Shown in pieces: positions 9,608 to 18,127 of a stretch of DNA of 64,000 nucleotides. Under the pieces are notes generated by a model. The model saw nothing but the letters and a program-made list of their open reading frames with translations. It ran no database searches and was not told the origin of the DNA. The stretch is from contig NZ_CP103300.1 in assembly GCF_025562755.1 (NCBI RefSeq), forward strand, positions 2,412,501 to 2,476,500, read 5' to 3'. How positions within the stretch are numbered: the stretch's first letter is position 1; every line of letters starts with the position of its first letter. A program made the position numbers and the translations under genes. The DNA comes from Endozoicomonas euniceicola. Lineage in GTDB: Bacteria; Pseudomonadota; Gammaproteobacteria; Pseudomonadales; Endozoicomonadaceae.

Positions 9608-10325
9608 ACTGGTTTTCCATAGCTTGGCCGGTTTGATTCTAGATTTATGTCATCGACTTATGCTTGAGAAGAGGACAGATGCCAACGGCATCAATTCAAG
9701 CTTATTAATTACAGTTTTTCGAGGCGACTGGTAGAAGATAGAACGATTGGAGATTTTCACAAGTACTGATACAGTCAAAAAGCCCAGGGTTATCTGAAAA
9801 CAGTCATAATCAGCTGAACAGATGGATTATTTTATTTCTCTATGCTCAGAATCCCAGTTGTGCAATGACTCATTTTCGGGATCATTGGCTGAACCGATAA
9901 TAGTATTGCGGGTTTCGAGATTGCCCGGCTCGCTTTCCATAACTGCGTGAACGAAACCTCATGCTCAGGAGGCTCACCGGAAGAGAATGGTGTAGATGGC
10001 ATGTGACACCTTCTTCAAAACCTGAGGGAAGCAGCAGAACATAATATACCGCTGTTGGCTGTTGGCTGTTGGCTTTTGGCTTTTGGCTTTTGGCTTTTGG
10101 CTGTATGAGCAGCTAATAGCCAACAGCCAACAGCCAACAGCCAAAAGCCCGGTAATTTATTGAATGCTGCGCCCCTGAGTTCAGGAAATATGATTGCGTA
10201 CGTGTGCTTTTTGTCAACAGGTTACTCCGGTCAGTAGAAGCAACAAATGAGAATCAAAAAACGAGTCGCTATAATCCCCTGATCCCAAATTCTTTTTAAG
10301 AAAACAACAGAGGCTGTTAGCCTGA
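9608..10325. other. 718-bp intergenic region between divergent RBR and hslO genes
   Basis: I see no convincing gene. It holds the palindromic repeat at 10025-10176 and must carry the promoters of both divergent genes. I could not assign -35/-10 boxes with confidence. Confidence 0.6.
10025..10176. repeat. Palindromic GCTGTTGG repeat, copy A
   Basis: Left arm: iterated GCTGTTG then four GGCTTTT heptamers. Right arm: GCCAACA units. The arms form a long imperfect hairpin around TGTATGAGCAGC. Outer flanks GGGAAGCAGCAG...TATACCG and CGGTAA...TGCTGCGCCCCT are themselves imperfect inverted repeats, as in a miniature inverted-repeat element. The same flanks occur at 34578-34680 and, more diverged, 43518-43634. 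Confidence 0.85.
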
Positions 10326-11201
10326 ATGATGAGTAAAAACTCCGCTCAACGCTTTTTGTTTGATAACGCCGATATTCGTGGCGAAATCATTTCCATGGAC
10401 AGCAGTTTTACTGAAGCGCTGGCTGCCCATGACTACCCTCAGAACGTGCGTGAACTGCTGGGTGAGCTGGCAACCGCTACCCTGCTGCTAAGTTCCACGC
10501 TGAAATTTGAAGGCATTCTCAGCCTGCAGGCAAAGGGTGAAGGCCCCCTGTCCCTGCTGATGGTTGAATGTACGGATCAGAAAACCTTTCGGGCGCTGGC
10601 TCGCTGGGAAAACGGTGCTGACCTGTCAGGCCACGGCCTGAAAGCCCTGCTGGGGAAAGGTACGCTGGTGATGACCATTGACCCTCACAAAGGCAACCGT
10701 TATCAGGGGATTGTGCCTCTGCATCATGAGTCCCTCGCCGACAGTCTGAAAGACTATTTCCAGCAATCAGAGCAACTGCCTACCGAGTTCTGGATTGCCA
10801 GTAATGGCAACCAGTGTGCGGGTATGCTGTTGCAGGCTCTGCCAGCCAGTGTTGAAGAATCTGAAGAAGCCCGTGAAGAGTCATGGAACCGACTCTCTAT
10901 TCTGGCGAATACCGTGACGGGTGACGAACTGCTGTCCCTGGATCATGAGACGTTGTTGAACCGTCTTTTCCATGAAGAAGACGTTCGCCTGTTTGATGAA
11001 GAACCGGTTGCTTTCAGCTGTAACTGCTCCCGCCCAAGAAGCGCAAAAATTCTGCACAGCCTGGGGTGCGCAGAGATTGACGCTGTTCTTGCTGACAGTG
11101 GTGAAGTGGCGATGGATTGTCAGTTCTGCAATCAGAAATACGTTTTCTCAGAAACTGATGTTGCCGAAATCTTTGCAGGGCAGGAACCCAAGACGCACTG
11201 A
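10326..11201 (+). CDS. hslO: Hsp33 redox-regulated chaperonin
   Basis: 291-residue cytoplasmic holdase activated by oxidation, the same length as E. coli Hsp33 (292). The C-terminal redox switch carries the four zinc-binding cysteines C232-x-C234 and C265-xx-C268 (CNCSRPR and CQFC). The N-terminal substrate-binding domain is complete. Two ATG codons lie in tandem at 10326 and 10329; either may be the start. Under oxidative stress, zinc loss and disulfide formation unfold the linker and expose the binding site (family knowledge). The gene stands alone, flanked by palindromic repeats A and B. Confidence 0.95.
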   Translation: MMSKNSAQRFLFDNADIRGEIISMDSSFTEALAAHDYPQNVRELLGELATATLLLSSTLKFEGILSLQAKGEGPLSLLMVECTDQKTFRALARWENGADLSGHGLKALLGKGTLVMTIDPHKGNRYQGIVPLHHESLADSLKDYFQQSEQLPTEFWIASNGNQCAGMLLQALPASVEESEEAREESWNRLSILANTVTGDELLSLDHETLLNRLFHEEDVRLFDEEPVAFSCNCSRPRSAKILHSLGCAEIDAVLADSGEVAMDCQFCNQKYVFSETDVAEIFAGQEPKTH

Positions 11202-11204
11202 CCT

Positions 11205-11312
11205 GGCGTTGGCTGTTGGCAGTGTTGGTTAGCGGCTGTATGAACAGCTAATAGCCAAAAGCCAAAGGCCAGAAGCTAAAAGTTCGGTATATTTCTGATT
11301 GCTACCGCCCCG
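11205..11312. repeat. Palindromic GCTGTTGG repeat, copy B
   Basis: A degenerate copy just after the hslO stop: GTTGGCTGTTGGC on the left, AATAGCCAAAAGCCAAAGGCC on the right, around CTGTATGAACAG. The right flank ends CGGTATATTTCTGATTGCTACCGCCCC in two adjoining parts, similar to the ends of copies A, E and F. It may act as a terminator for hslO. Confidence 0.7.
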
Positions 11313-11467
11313 GATGTTCACTTTTGATGTTCTGCGTCAAACAATGCAACTCTTTCATAGTGATACATTACCTTCGCTTTACGCATTTTTACTGAAGCTG
11401 CTATGTGGATTTCTGTATCCACAGCGAGCTGATTCTTTTGTCAGGCAAGTATTGAGGTGGAAGGTAT

Positions 11468-12262
11468 ATGTTGGACTTTACCGGAAGAGTTGCGGTTGTC
11501 ACCGGAGCCGCTATGGGCATGGGTAATGCAACCGCCAGGCTGCTGGCTAAACAGGGGGCGACCGTATGCCTGCTGGATATCAGTGACGGGGTGGAAGTCG
11601 CTGCCCGGGAACTGGTGGACAGCGGTTACAAGGCTTATGGCTACAAAGTAAACGTCACTGACCAGGTGGATGTTGATCGCGTTTTTGACAACATTGTTGC
11701 TGAGCATGGTTTGGTTGATCATCTGGTGAACTCTGCAGGTATTGCCCGGTTAAGTTCAATGTTTGATGAACAGGCCGATGCGAATCTCCAGGCTATGATC
11801 GACGTTAATATTATCGGCTTGTGGAACACCAGCAAAGCTGCCCTGAGAAGCATGGTTGAGAAGAAAAAAGGCAGCATTGTCAACTTCTCCAGTGTGACAG
11901 GCACGTTTGTAGCAGATGCTCATGAAGTGGGTTATGCCGCTACCAAATCCGCAGTCTGGGGCATGACCAAGGCCATGTGCATGGAGTTTGTGACCGAGGG
12001 TGTTCGTGTGAATATGGTGTGTCCGGGCATGATTCGCACGCCTATGGTTGAAAAATCTGCCGCTGAAATGATGCCTGATAACCCGGAAGCGGTTCTGTCG
12101 GCTATTGGTGCAAGTGTGCCTATGGGACGCATGGGTACTCCGGAAGAAGCCGCTAATGCGGTTGCTTTCCTGCTGTCGGATGAAGCCAGCTACATTACTG
12201 GTCGGGAGATCGTTTTCGATGGTGCTTCTACTTTGCCAGAAACTAACGTGAAATCTGACTGA
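11468..12262 (+). CDS. ucpA: Short-chain dehydrogenase/reductase, UcpA-like
   Basis: 264-residue classical SDR. The cofactor loop TGAAMGMG lies at 12-19, NSAG near 88, a catalytic Ser at 141/142, and Tyr156-xxx-Lys160 in GYAATK. An Asp (LLDIS) at the end of strand 2 suggests NAD(H) preference. The C-terminus GASTLPET matches the unusual end of E. coli UcpA (GSTLPET), and the length is the same, so UcpA is the best name. Its physiological substrate is not established. A strong ribosome site (GAGGTGGAAGG) precedes the ATG. The stop codon directly abuts the end of a decayed TnpB element. Confidence 0.75.
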   Translation: MLDFTGRVAVVTGAAMGMGNATARLLAKQGATVCLLDISDGVEVAARELVDSGYKAYGYKVNVTDQVDVDRVFDNIVAEHGLVDHLVNSAGIARLSSMFDEQADANLQAMIDVNIIGLWNTSKAALRSMVEKKKGSIVNFSSVTGTFVADAHEVGYAATKSAVWGMTKAMCMEFVTEGVRVNMVCPGMIRTPMVEKSAAEMMPDNPEAVLSAIGASVPMGRMGTPEEAANAVAFLLSDEASYITGREIVFDGASTLPETNVKSD

Positions 12263-12310
12263 GTGACACACTCCCTCCACTAAATCGGCAAGCCGATTCT
12301 AGTGGGGGCT
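12263..12310 (-). ncRNA. Possible omega-RNA 3' hairpin of the TnpB remnant
   Basis: Stem of CCACTA/TAGTGG (extended by further pairs) enclosing ATCGGC/GCCGAT, followed by GGGAGTGTGTCAC on the minus strand. In TnpB systems the guide is the sequence directly beyond this end; here it would be the complement of the ucpA 3' end. It could equally serve as a terminator for ucpA on the plus strand. Confidence 0.4.
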
Positions 12311-12800
12311 TCTAATCGGGAATTACGTGCGACCCACTATGTCAAATAACATAGCCTCTCGCTGTCGTACAGGTTGCCGAACCACGACAGGGGAACTCTT
12401 TACACATACGCTGTGTCCCAGCGCATCGGCGGTAGAAGCCAGAAAACGGTTGTGTTTTCCTGATTTGTTTCTCGTAGTTAGTCCAGCAACGGTGACGCTT
12501 GAGTATTTGTCCAGAGGCTTATCTGTCTGTCGAGTAGGCTGTTGTCTCAGCCACCAAGCCCATTATGCAGGGTTTCGCAGTGCACTGAAGTTAGTACATG
12601 GGCTTGCTCTACGCAAGGCTCGTTAAATCAGAAGCCCGGTGGAAGCCTTGTTGCCTTACTTTATTTGGGAGCAGGTTTGCCGGGTTTTCCTTCTTTCTAT
12701 CCCCCTTGCACTCATCCATTTAGAACGTCTGACTTGTAGATAGCGTCTACAAGTCTGGTCTCTCCAACCGATGCTGGCCCTGGGAGTCAACACTACCCCA
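12263..12800 (-). mobile_element. Decayed IS605-group TnpB element remnant
   Basis: Read on the minus strand, the region ends in a typical TnpB right end: AGAAGCCCCCACTA, a hairpin, TAGTGGAGGGAGTG, then GTCAC at 12263-12267. The same layout (AGAAGCCTCACCC hairpin, AGCAGTCAC) ends the two intact IS605 copies in this window. In front of it, 12327-12455 reads NRFLASTADALGHSVCV and continues to a stop in one minus-strand frame, resembling a TnpB tail; the rest carries stops. A perfect 10-bp hairpin lies at 12731-12755. No usable transposase gene remains. The outer boundary near 12800 is uncertain. Confidence 0.5.
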
Positions 12801-12822
12801 ATCGCTGATAGTAGAAATCGCC

Positions 12823-13248
12823 TCAAGGAAAATATGTATCTACGCCCGCTTTTCGTGCTGCCTTTCCCAGGTCTTTATCCAGAGTGGCCAGTGGTATGCT
12901 CTCTCGAATTGCCAGCTCAAGATAGGCAGCATCATAGCTGCTCAGTTTATAGCTTCTTGCCAGAGTGGCTATGCGACCAAACGCTTCATTGGAAGTCAAC
13001 GCGTCAACATATATAGGCAAGTTTTCAAGCTGAGCAATAAAACCTTCTGTATCCGCTGTACTTAATTCACCTCTGCGCTCCATGCCCAGAGAGATATTCA
13101 CCACCTCCAGATGCCAAAGGTTAGGAACAAGAGCATCAGACTCGATAAGCGATTTGAGAACCCTTTCAGCGTATTCCTGATCCTGCACTTTTTGCGTTTC
13201 AGATACCCAGCGCATCGTGACTGAATTATCAAGTACAAAGTCAGTCAT
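12823..13248 (-). CDS. vapC: VapC-type PIN-domain toxin ribonuclease
   Basis: 141-residue PIN-domain protein. Acidic residues in PIN order are visible: Asp7 (VLDNS), Glu in LEVVN, Asp in SSYDAAYLELA, and Asp in LATLDKDL, which together bind Mg/Mn in the nuclease site. VapC toxins cut specific RNAs to arrest growth and are neutralised by binding their antitoxin. It starts 2 nt after the antitoxin stop, as in a toxin-antitoxin operon. Its downstream side is the TnpB remnant. The RNA target is unknown. Confidence 0.85.
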   Translation of the reverse strand: MTDFVLDNSVTMRWVSETQKVQDQEYAERVLKSLIESDALVPNLWHLEVVNISLGMERRGELSTADTEGFIAQLENLPIYVDALTSNEAFGRIATLARSYKLSSYDAAYLELAIRESIPLATLDKDLGKAARKAGVDTYFP

Positions 13249-13250
13249 GG

Positions 13251-13490
13251 TTAGCGCCTACCTGATTCACGCAGCTCTTTTAAGTCGTCTTCAGCAATTA
13301 TCGGCTTCTTCGCTTTGAGTAGATTTGCAATAGCTGACTGGGCCTTCAATCGGCTTTTGGCGCGACTTGGTATTAAGTCCGCTATCGGCTTTCCCCGGTT
13401 GGTGATCGTGAAGGACTCTCCAGCCTCCACGCGACGCAATATCTCAGGTAACTTGGTTTTAGCATCATAAGAGCCAATTTCTTCGAGCAT
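13251..13490 (-). CDS. vapB: Phd/YefM-type antitoxin of the VapBC pair
   Basis: 79 residues. The N-terminus (IGSYDAKTKLPEILRRVEAGE, then ITNRGKPIADL) is the Phd/YefM DNA-binding fold: AKxxLxxLL-like helix followed by the beta-hairpin NRGKPxA. The C-terminal Lys/Glu-rich tail would wrap the toxin. It precedes vapC by 2 nt, so the pair forms one operon, likely autoregulated by the complex (family knowledge). Confidence 0.85.
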   Translation of the reverse strand: MLEEIGSYDAKTKLPEILRRVEAGESFTITNRGKPIADLIPSRAKSRLKAQSAIANLLKAKKPIIAEDDLKELRESGRR

Positions 13491-13682
13491 ATACCTTCTC
13501 CTTTTGAATAGCCCATAGACCAGAATACTAGTCTAATAAAGCTATACCAACAAGGAAGAGGAGGAGGTAAAAGACTCTTCCAGACTCCCAGGCATCGAAT
13601 CTGGAAATTTCTCAGTATGCAGACAGCTCCGGCCAAACCCGCTTATAATTGCCCCCATTTCAGGCAAAAGGGATGAAGTGCC

Positions 13683-14705
13683 ATGGCTTACAAAGTGGCT
13701 ATCAATGGTTATGGCCGTATCGGTCAGTGCGTTCTCAGGGCACTCTACGAAAACGGTTACCGGCATAAGATGCAGGTGGTGGCCATTAACGAGCTGTCTG
13801 ATATTGAAACCCTCGCGTATCTCACCCGCTATGACACAACACATGGCCGCTTTCCGGCAAGGGTAGAGCATTCCGGCAGTGATCTGTTTGTTGATGGAGA
13901 CCGGATCAGTATTCTTAATGCTGCCAACCCCCAGGACATCAACTGGAAAGCCCATGGGATAGACCTGTTGCTGGAATGTTCCGGTTCCTTCAAAGACCGG
14001 CCTACTGCTGATCTGCACCTGGAAAGCGGCTCGCCCAAACTGCTGTTTTCCCAGCCAGCCCGAACCGATGTGGACGCCACGATTGTTTATGGTATTAACG
14101 AAGAGTCCATCAGTCCCTCAGACCGGGTGGTCTCTAACGCATCCTGCACCACCAACTGCATTGTTCCTGTGCTGAAAACCCTGCACGACACCCTGGGTAT
14201 TGATTACGGATCAATCACCACCATTCATTCCGCCATGAATGACCAGCCTGTCATTGACGCCTATCACAAGAGCGACCTGCGGCTGACCCGCAGCGCACTG
14301 CATTCTATCATTCCGGTTGATACCGGGCTGGCAAAAGGCATTGATCGTTTATTGCCGGCGCTGAAAGGTCGTTTCAAGGCAAACTCCGTACGGGTTCCCA
14401 CCATCAACGTTTCCTGTATGGATTTAACCGTTCATCTCCAGCGTGAAACCACAGAAGAAGAAGTCAATCTCATTCTGGAAAGAGCCACCTGGGGACGGCT
14501 GGAAGGCATAATGGGCATATCCCACGAACCCCACGCTTCTGTGGATTTTAATCACGATGCCCGTTCTTCTGTCATTGACGGTACCCAGACCAAAGTGACC
14601 TCCGGGAAACTGTTGAAACTGCTATGCTGGTTCGACAATGAGTGGGGGTTTTCAAACCGTATGCTGGACGTTGCCTGTCATTGGCTGGATCACTCAAAGC
14701 CTTGA
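13683..14705 (+). CDS. epd: D-erythrose-4-phosphate dehydrogenase
   Basis: 340-residue GAPDH-family enzyme oxidising erythrose 4-phosphate to 4-phosphoerythronate for pyridoxal-phosphate synthesis. INGYGRIGQ is the NAD loop, and SNASCTTNC holds catalytic Cys155. The Epd-like segments TTIHSAMNDQPVIDAYH and SIIPVDTGLAKGI, together with NEWGFSNRMLD, favour Epd over GAPDH. Position directly upstream of pgk also fits the E. coli epd-pgk order. The alternative, a GapB-like GAPDH, is less likely. Gap to pgk is 239 nt, so pgk may have its own promoter as well. Confidence 0.88.
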   Translation: MAYKVAINGYGRIGQCVLRALYENGYRHKMQVVAINELSDIETLAYLTRYDTTHGRFPARVEHSGSDLFVDGDRISILNAANPQDINWKAHGIDLLLECSGSFKDRPTADLHLESGSPKLLFSQPARTDVDATIVYGINEESISPSDRVVSNASCTTNCIVPVLKTLHDTLGIDYGSITTIHSAMNDQPVIDAYHKSDLRLTRSALHSIIPVDTGLAKGIDRLLPALKGRFKANSVRVPTINVSCMDLTVHLQRETTEEEVNLILERATWGRLEGIMGISHEPHASVDFNHDARSSVIDGTQTKVTSGKLLKLLCWFDNEWGFSNRMLDVACHWLDHSKP

Positions 14706-14944
14706 TTTATCAGGGTTTGCGGCAGACTGAAGGTGTTATCCGGGGGTGTTCGGCGAGCGGTTTCGTTGCCTGCCGTTAACCCTTGATAACCACTATGATT
14801 CAGGTCAACTATCCAACCTTAATTACAGCCACCTACGTACCTACCCTCAGCAGATTGTGGTATCGTCCTCGCATTTTAAGGGTTGTGGTGATGCATCCTA
14901 CAGCCCTGCTACTTTGTCTGACTCGTCATTGAGAGAGAGACCTC

Positions 14945-16108
14945 ATGAACGTATTGAAAATGACTGACCTGGAGCTGGCCGGTAAACGCGTCCTGATCCG
15001 TGAAGACCTGAACGTTCCAGTAAAAGACGGCAAGGTGACCAGTGATGCCCGCATCCTGGCCTCCCTGCCAACCATCAAACGGGCCCTGGAAGCTGGCGCT
15101 AAAGTGATGGCCACTTCCCACCTGGGTCGTCCAACGGAAGGCGAATACGATGAGCAGTTCTCTCTGAAGCCAGTGGCGGATTACATCGCCAACCTGCTGG
15201 GTAAAGAAGTCCGTCTGATCAAAGACTGGGTAGAAGGCGGCTTTGAAGTGGCTGAAGGCGAGCTGGTTATTCTGGAAAACGTTCGCTTCAACAAGGGTGA
15301 AAAGAAAGACGACGAAGCACTGTCGAAAAAAATGGCGGCCCTGTGCGACGTGTACGTCATGGATGCCTTCGGTACTGCGCACCGCGCCCAGGCTTCTACT
15401 CACGGTGTTGGCAAGTTCGCTGACGTTGCCTGTGCGGGTCCTCTGCTGGCGGGTGAACTGGATGCACTGGGTAAAGCCCTGGGTAATCCTGAGCGTCCAA
15501 TGTGCGCCATCGTGGGTGGTTCCAAGGTGTCCACCAAACTGACGGTTCTGGAATCCCTGTCTGACATCTGCGACCAGCTGATCGTGGGTGGTGGTATCGC
15601 TAACACCTTCCTGGCCGCTGCGGGTCACAACGTGGGTAAATCCCTGTACGAAGAAAACCTGATCCCTAATGCCAAAGCGCTGATGGAAAAGGTTGACGTT
15701 CCCATGCCTGTTGATGTGATCTGTGGCAAGAAGTTCGACGAAAACGAGCCTGCTGTGGTTAAGCTGGTTTCTGAAGTAGAAGACGACGACATGATCTTCG
15801 ACGTAGGTCCGGAAACTCAGAAACTGTTCAACGACGTTCTGAAAAGCGCTAAGACGATCCTGTGGAACGGTCCCGTTGGCGTATTCGAATTCGACCAGTT
15901 CGGCGAAGGCACGCGTTCCATGTCCCTGGCCATCGCTGAATCTGAAGCGTTCTCCATCGCTGGCGGTGGTGACACTCTCGCGGCTATCGACAAATACGGC
16001 ATCAAGGACAAAGTATCCTACATCTCTACCGGTGGCGGTGCGTTCCTGGAGTTTGTAGAAGGCAAGAAACTGCCTGCTGTGGCTATGCTGGAAGAAGCTT
16101 CTAAATAA
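14945..16108 (+). CDS. pgk: Phosphoglycerate kinase
   Basis: 387-residue glycolytic kinase interconverting 1,3-bisphosphoglycerate and 3-phosphoglycerate with ADP/ATP. The N-terminal substrate loop (REDLNVPVKDG), TSHLGRP, the ENVRFNKGEKKDD motif, GGSKVSTKL and the C-terminal GGGDTLAAI / STGGGAFLE motifs are all present. The length matches E. coli Pgk (387). The ATG is preceded by GAGAGAG. The codon pattern is more biased than that of neighbours, as expected for a highly expressed gene. The usual next gene, fba, is absent; a terminator follows instead. Confidence 0.97.
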   Translation: MNVLKMTDLELAGKRVLIREDLNVPVKDGKVTSDARILASLPTIKRALEAGAKVMATSHLGRPTEGEYDEQFSLKPVADYIANLLGKEVRLIKDWVEGGFEVAEGELVILENVRFNKGEKKDDEALSKKMAALCDVYVMDAFGTAHRAQASTHGVGKFADVACAGPLLAGELDALGKALGNPERPMCAIVGGSKVSTKLTVLESLSDICDQLIVGGGIANTFLAAAGHNVGKSLYEENLIPNAKALMEKVDVPMPVDVICGKKFDENEPAVVKLVSEVEDDDMIFDVGPETQKLFNDVLKSAKTILWNGPVGVFEFDQFGEGTRSMSLAIAESEAFSIAGGGDTLAAIDKYGIKDKVSYISTGGGAFLEFVEGKKLPAVAMLEEASK

Positions 16109-16133
16109 GGGAAATAGCAAAAGCTTACCGTTA

Positions 16134-16184
16134 TTCCCACACAGGTGGGAATCCACTGTTCGTGGTGGATTCCCACCTTATTTT
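16134..16184 (+). terminator. pgk terminator with a competing upstream hairpin
   Basis: A perfect 13-bp stem (16144-16156 with 16165-16177) is followed by TTATTTT, a good rho-independent terminator. An overlapping 7-bp hairpin (16134-16140 with 16145-16151) uses the same GTGGGAA, so the two cannot form together. Confidence 0.8.
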
Positions 16185-16411
16185 CCCCCACTCCTTATGA
16201 ATTATTTTATGACACTGACAAAAGGTTACAAAGCGTGGTACTCTTCCATCGTCGCTTAAAATGTAATTACTAACTCACTTTTAATCTGCTCTACCTCAAT
16301 CCGGACATAAAAGTGTCCACATTTCTCCAAGGATCTTTATAATGATCTTCAGTTCTGCCCTGCGGCTGGACATGCAACCTTATGAAAATCTAAAGCATTC
16401 AGGGAACTTCA

Positions 16412-17050
16412 ATGTCTATTAGAGAGTGCTTGTTAGAAGAAGGCTGGTACCTGCTCAAGACCAAGGTCCGTCAGGAACTGAGAGCCATGGAACACCTTGA
16501 AAACCTGGGTTTTGACACCTATTGCCCGGTGTTCAGGCAGAAAAGCAAGGGAGCCGTTAAGGAAGAAATCCTGTTTCCCGGCTATCTGTTTCTGTTACTG
16601 GACCTGGAAAAAGATCTGAAAAAATTTCACACCATTCGCTCCTGTCGTGGCGTTCAGGAAATGGTGCATTTCAACCGAATTACCCGCCAGCTGGTGAACT
16701 CTGGACGAATGTCCAAAAAAGAAGAAGAAAAAGCAAAGTCCGATGTATTGCCCAAACCCATACCCAATGGGGACGATATTATTGATGAGATTCGAAATAT
16801 CGTCAAAATCCTGAACAACAAGGCAGATGGTATAAAACCTGATGCCCTGGAACCAGGCGACAGGGTCGTCATGAACAACCCACTGTTCAAGCATCTGGAA
16901 ATGACCTTTGAAAAAAGTCTGGGGTCTTATCGTGGGCAGATTCTGATCAGCCATATCCAGGAGCAACGCCTGAGCGACGGTTCAACCCAGAAAACCGTTG
17001 TTAAAGAACGGCGTATGAACGTAAATCTGGATGATCTGGAAAAGGCCTGA
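16412..17050 (+). CDS. NusG/RfaH-family transcription antitermination factor
   Basis: 212 residues. The N-terminal NGN domain (WYLLKTKVRQE...HLENLGFDTYCPV, LFPGYLFLLL, RSCRGVQEMV) is clear and RfaH-like. A 50-residue charged linker (~100-150) precedes a KOW-like segment, EPGDRVVMNNPLFKHLEMTF. RfaH is about 162 residues, so this is longer, mainly through the linker and C-terminus. Specialised NusG paralogues bind RNA polymerase at a leader signal and suppress termination of long operons, often for surface polysaccharides. No ops-like element was recognised nearby. The next gene starts inside its stop codon (TGATG), so the two are coupled. Confidence 0.8.
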   Translation: MSIRECLLEEGWYLLKTKVRQELRAMEHLENLGFDTYCPVFRQKSKGAVKEEILFPGYLFLLLDLEKDLKKFHTIRSCRGVQEMVHFNRITRQLVNSGRMSKKEEEKAKSDVLPKPIPNGDDIIDEIRNIVKILNNKADGIKPDALEPGDRVVMNNPLFKHLEMTFEKSLGSYRGQILISHIQEQRLSDGSTQKTVVKERRMNVNLDDLEKA

Positions 17051-18018
17051 TGGACTTCGACACATTGAAACGCTCTTTACGACAGGAGCCAAAGCCTCTT
17101 TTCAATGAAGAGCAGGCCAGAGAAGAGTCAGGCTGTACCGCTATTGAGAAAGCGTACTTCGCTTACTACGGCATTGATCTTGAGAATCATCTGACAGGCA
17201 TACGACACAGATTTGGTGTTATTGATAGCTGTAATTACCGGATAGCCAGCCATCTCTACGAGCAGGACGGTGCCAAAGGTACATTTTTTGTTCTGCATGG
17301 TTACTACGACCATGTGGGCCTGTTCCGTCATATTCTGAGTTTTTTTCTGCGGCAGGGTTACAACGTACTGGCTTTTGACCTGCCCGGACATGGGCTGTCG
17401 AGCGGTGAGCCTGCCACGATTCCGGACTTTTCAGTTTATACACGGATACTGGCTGATATTCTGAAAGCCAGTGCTGGCCGACTAGCCAGACCCTGGCATG
17501 GTTTTGGTCAAAGTACAGGCTGCGCTATCCTGACAGACTTCCTGCTCTTTTCCCATGAGCCGTTGACCGGAGAGCAGCCCGAACTGGATAAAGTGATTTT
17601 TTCGGCTCCCCTGGTGCGACCGTGGCTGTGGCCAGTCAGCCGTATTCAGCTCTATCTTGCCAGGCCGTTTATCAAGCAGTTGCCGCGTCGGTTTACCGAT
17701 AATTCCTGCGACCCGGAGTTTCTGAAAAAGGCACACAGCGACCCTCTGGCTCCGAAAGTGTTACCGACACAGTGGGTATCAGCCATGGATCGCTGGATTC
17801 GGAAGATTGAACAGCATCGTCAGAAAAGCCCATTCAAACCCCTGATCATACAGGGTACCTACGACCGGACTGTTGATGCGAAATACAATATCGCCAAACT
17901 GAGGCAGCTATTTACAGAGCCGGAAGTTCTGATGCTGAAAGATGCACGACACCACCTTCCTAATGAACGGGAGGAGACACGGAAGCAATATACAAAATGG
18001 CTGTCGTCGTATATTTAA
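17050..18018 (+). CDS. Alpha/beta hydrolase, lysophospholipase/monoglyceride lipase type
   Basis: 322-residue alpha/beta-hydrolase. An HGYYDH segment forms the oxyanion region, GHGLSSG follows, and the nucleophile elbow GQSTG places Ser155. Asp272 (TYDRTVD) and His302 (RHHLPNE) complete the triad. The pattern is that of the Hydrolase_4/serine-aminopeptidase S33-type lysophospholipases such as PldB. No signal peptide is seen. It overlaps the antiterminator stop by one base. The substrate is not predictable. A palindromic repeat follows before the convergent dsbB. Confidence 0.8.
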   Translation: MDFDTLKRSLRQEPKPLFNEEQAREESGCTAIEKAYFAYYGIDLENHLTGIRHRFGVIDSCNYRIASHLYEQDGAKGTFFVLHGYYDHVGLFRHILSFFLRQGYNVLAFDLPGHGLSSGEPATIPDFSVYTRILADILKASAGRLARPWHGFGQSTGCAILTDFLLFSHEPLTGEQPELDKVIFSAPLVRPWLWPVSRIQLYLARPFIKQLPRRFTDNSCDPEFLKKAHSDPLAPKVLPTQWVSAMDRWIRKIEQHRQKSPFKPLIIQGTYDRTVDAKYNIAKLRQLFTEPEVLMLKDARHHLPNEREETRKQYTKWLSSYI

Positions 18019-18026
18019 AAATTGAC

Positions 18027-18121
18027 AGGCTTTTAGCTGTTAGCTGTTGGCTGTTGGCTGTTGGCTGTTGGCTGTTGGCTGTGCGCATAGCCAATAGCCA
18101 ATAGCCAATAGCCAATAGCGC
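18027..18121. repeat. Palindromic GCTGTTGG repeat, copy C
   Basis: Six GCTGTTG(G) heptamers face four AGCCAAT heptamers around GTGCGCATAG. It fills almost the whole 109-nt gap between two convergent stop codons and could terminate transcription in both directions. Confidence 0.85.
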
Positions 18122-18127
18122 CCCCCC

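Noticed and set aside
12310..12800. Group II intron or structured riboswitch (GTGCGAC motif, hairpins)
   Set aside because: No domain V or intron protein; the TnpB right-end pattern on the minus strand explains it better.
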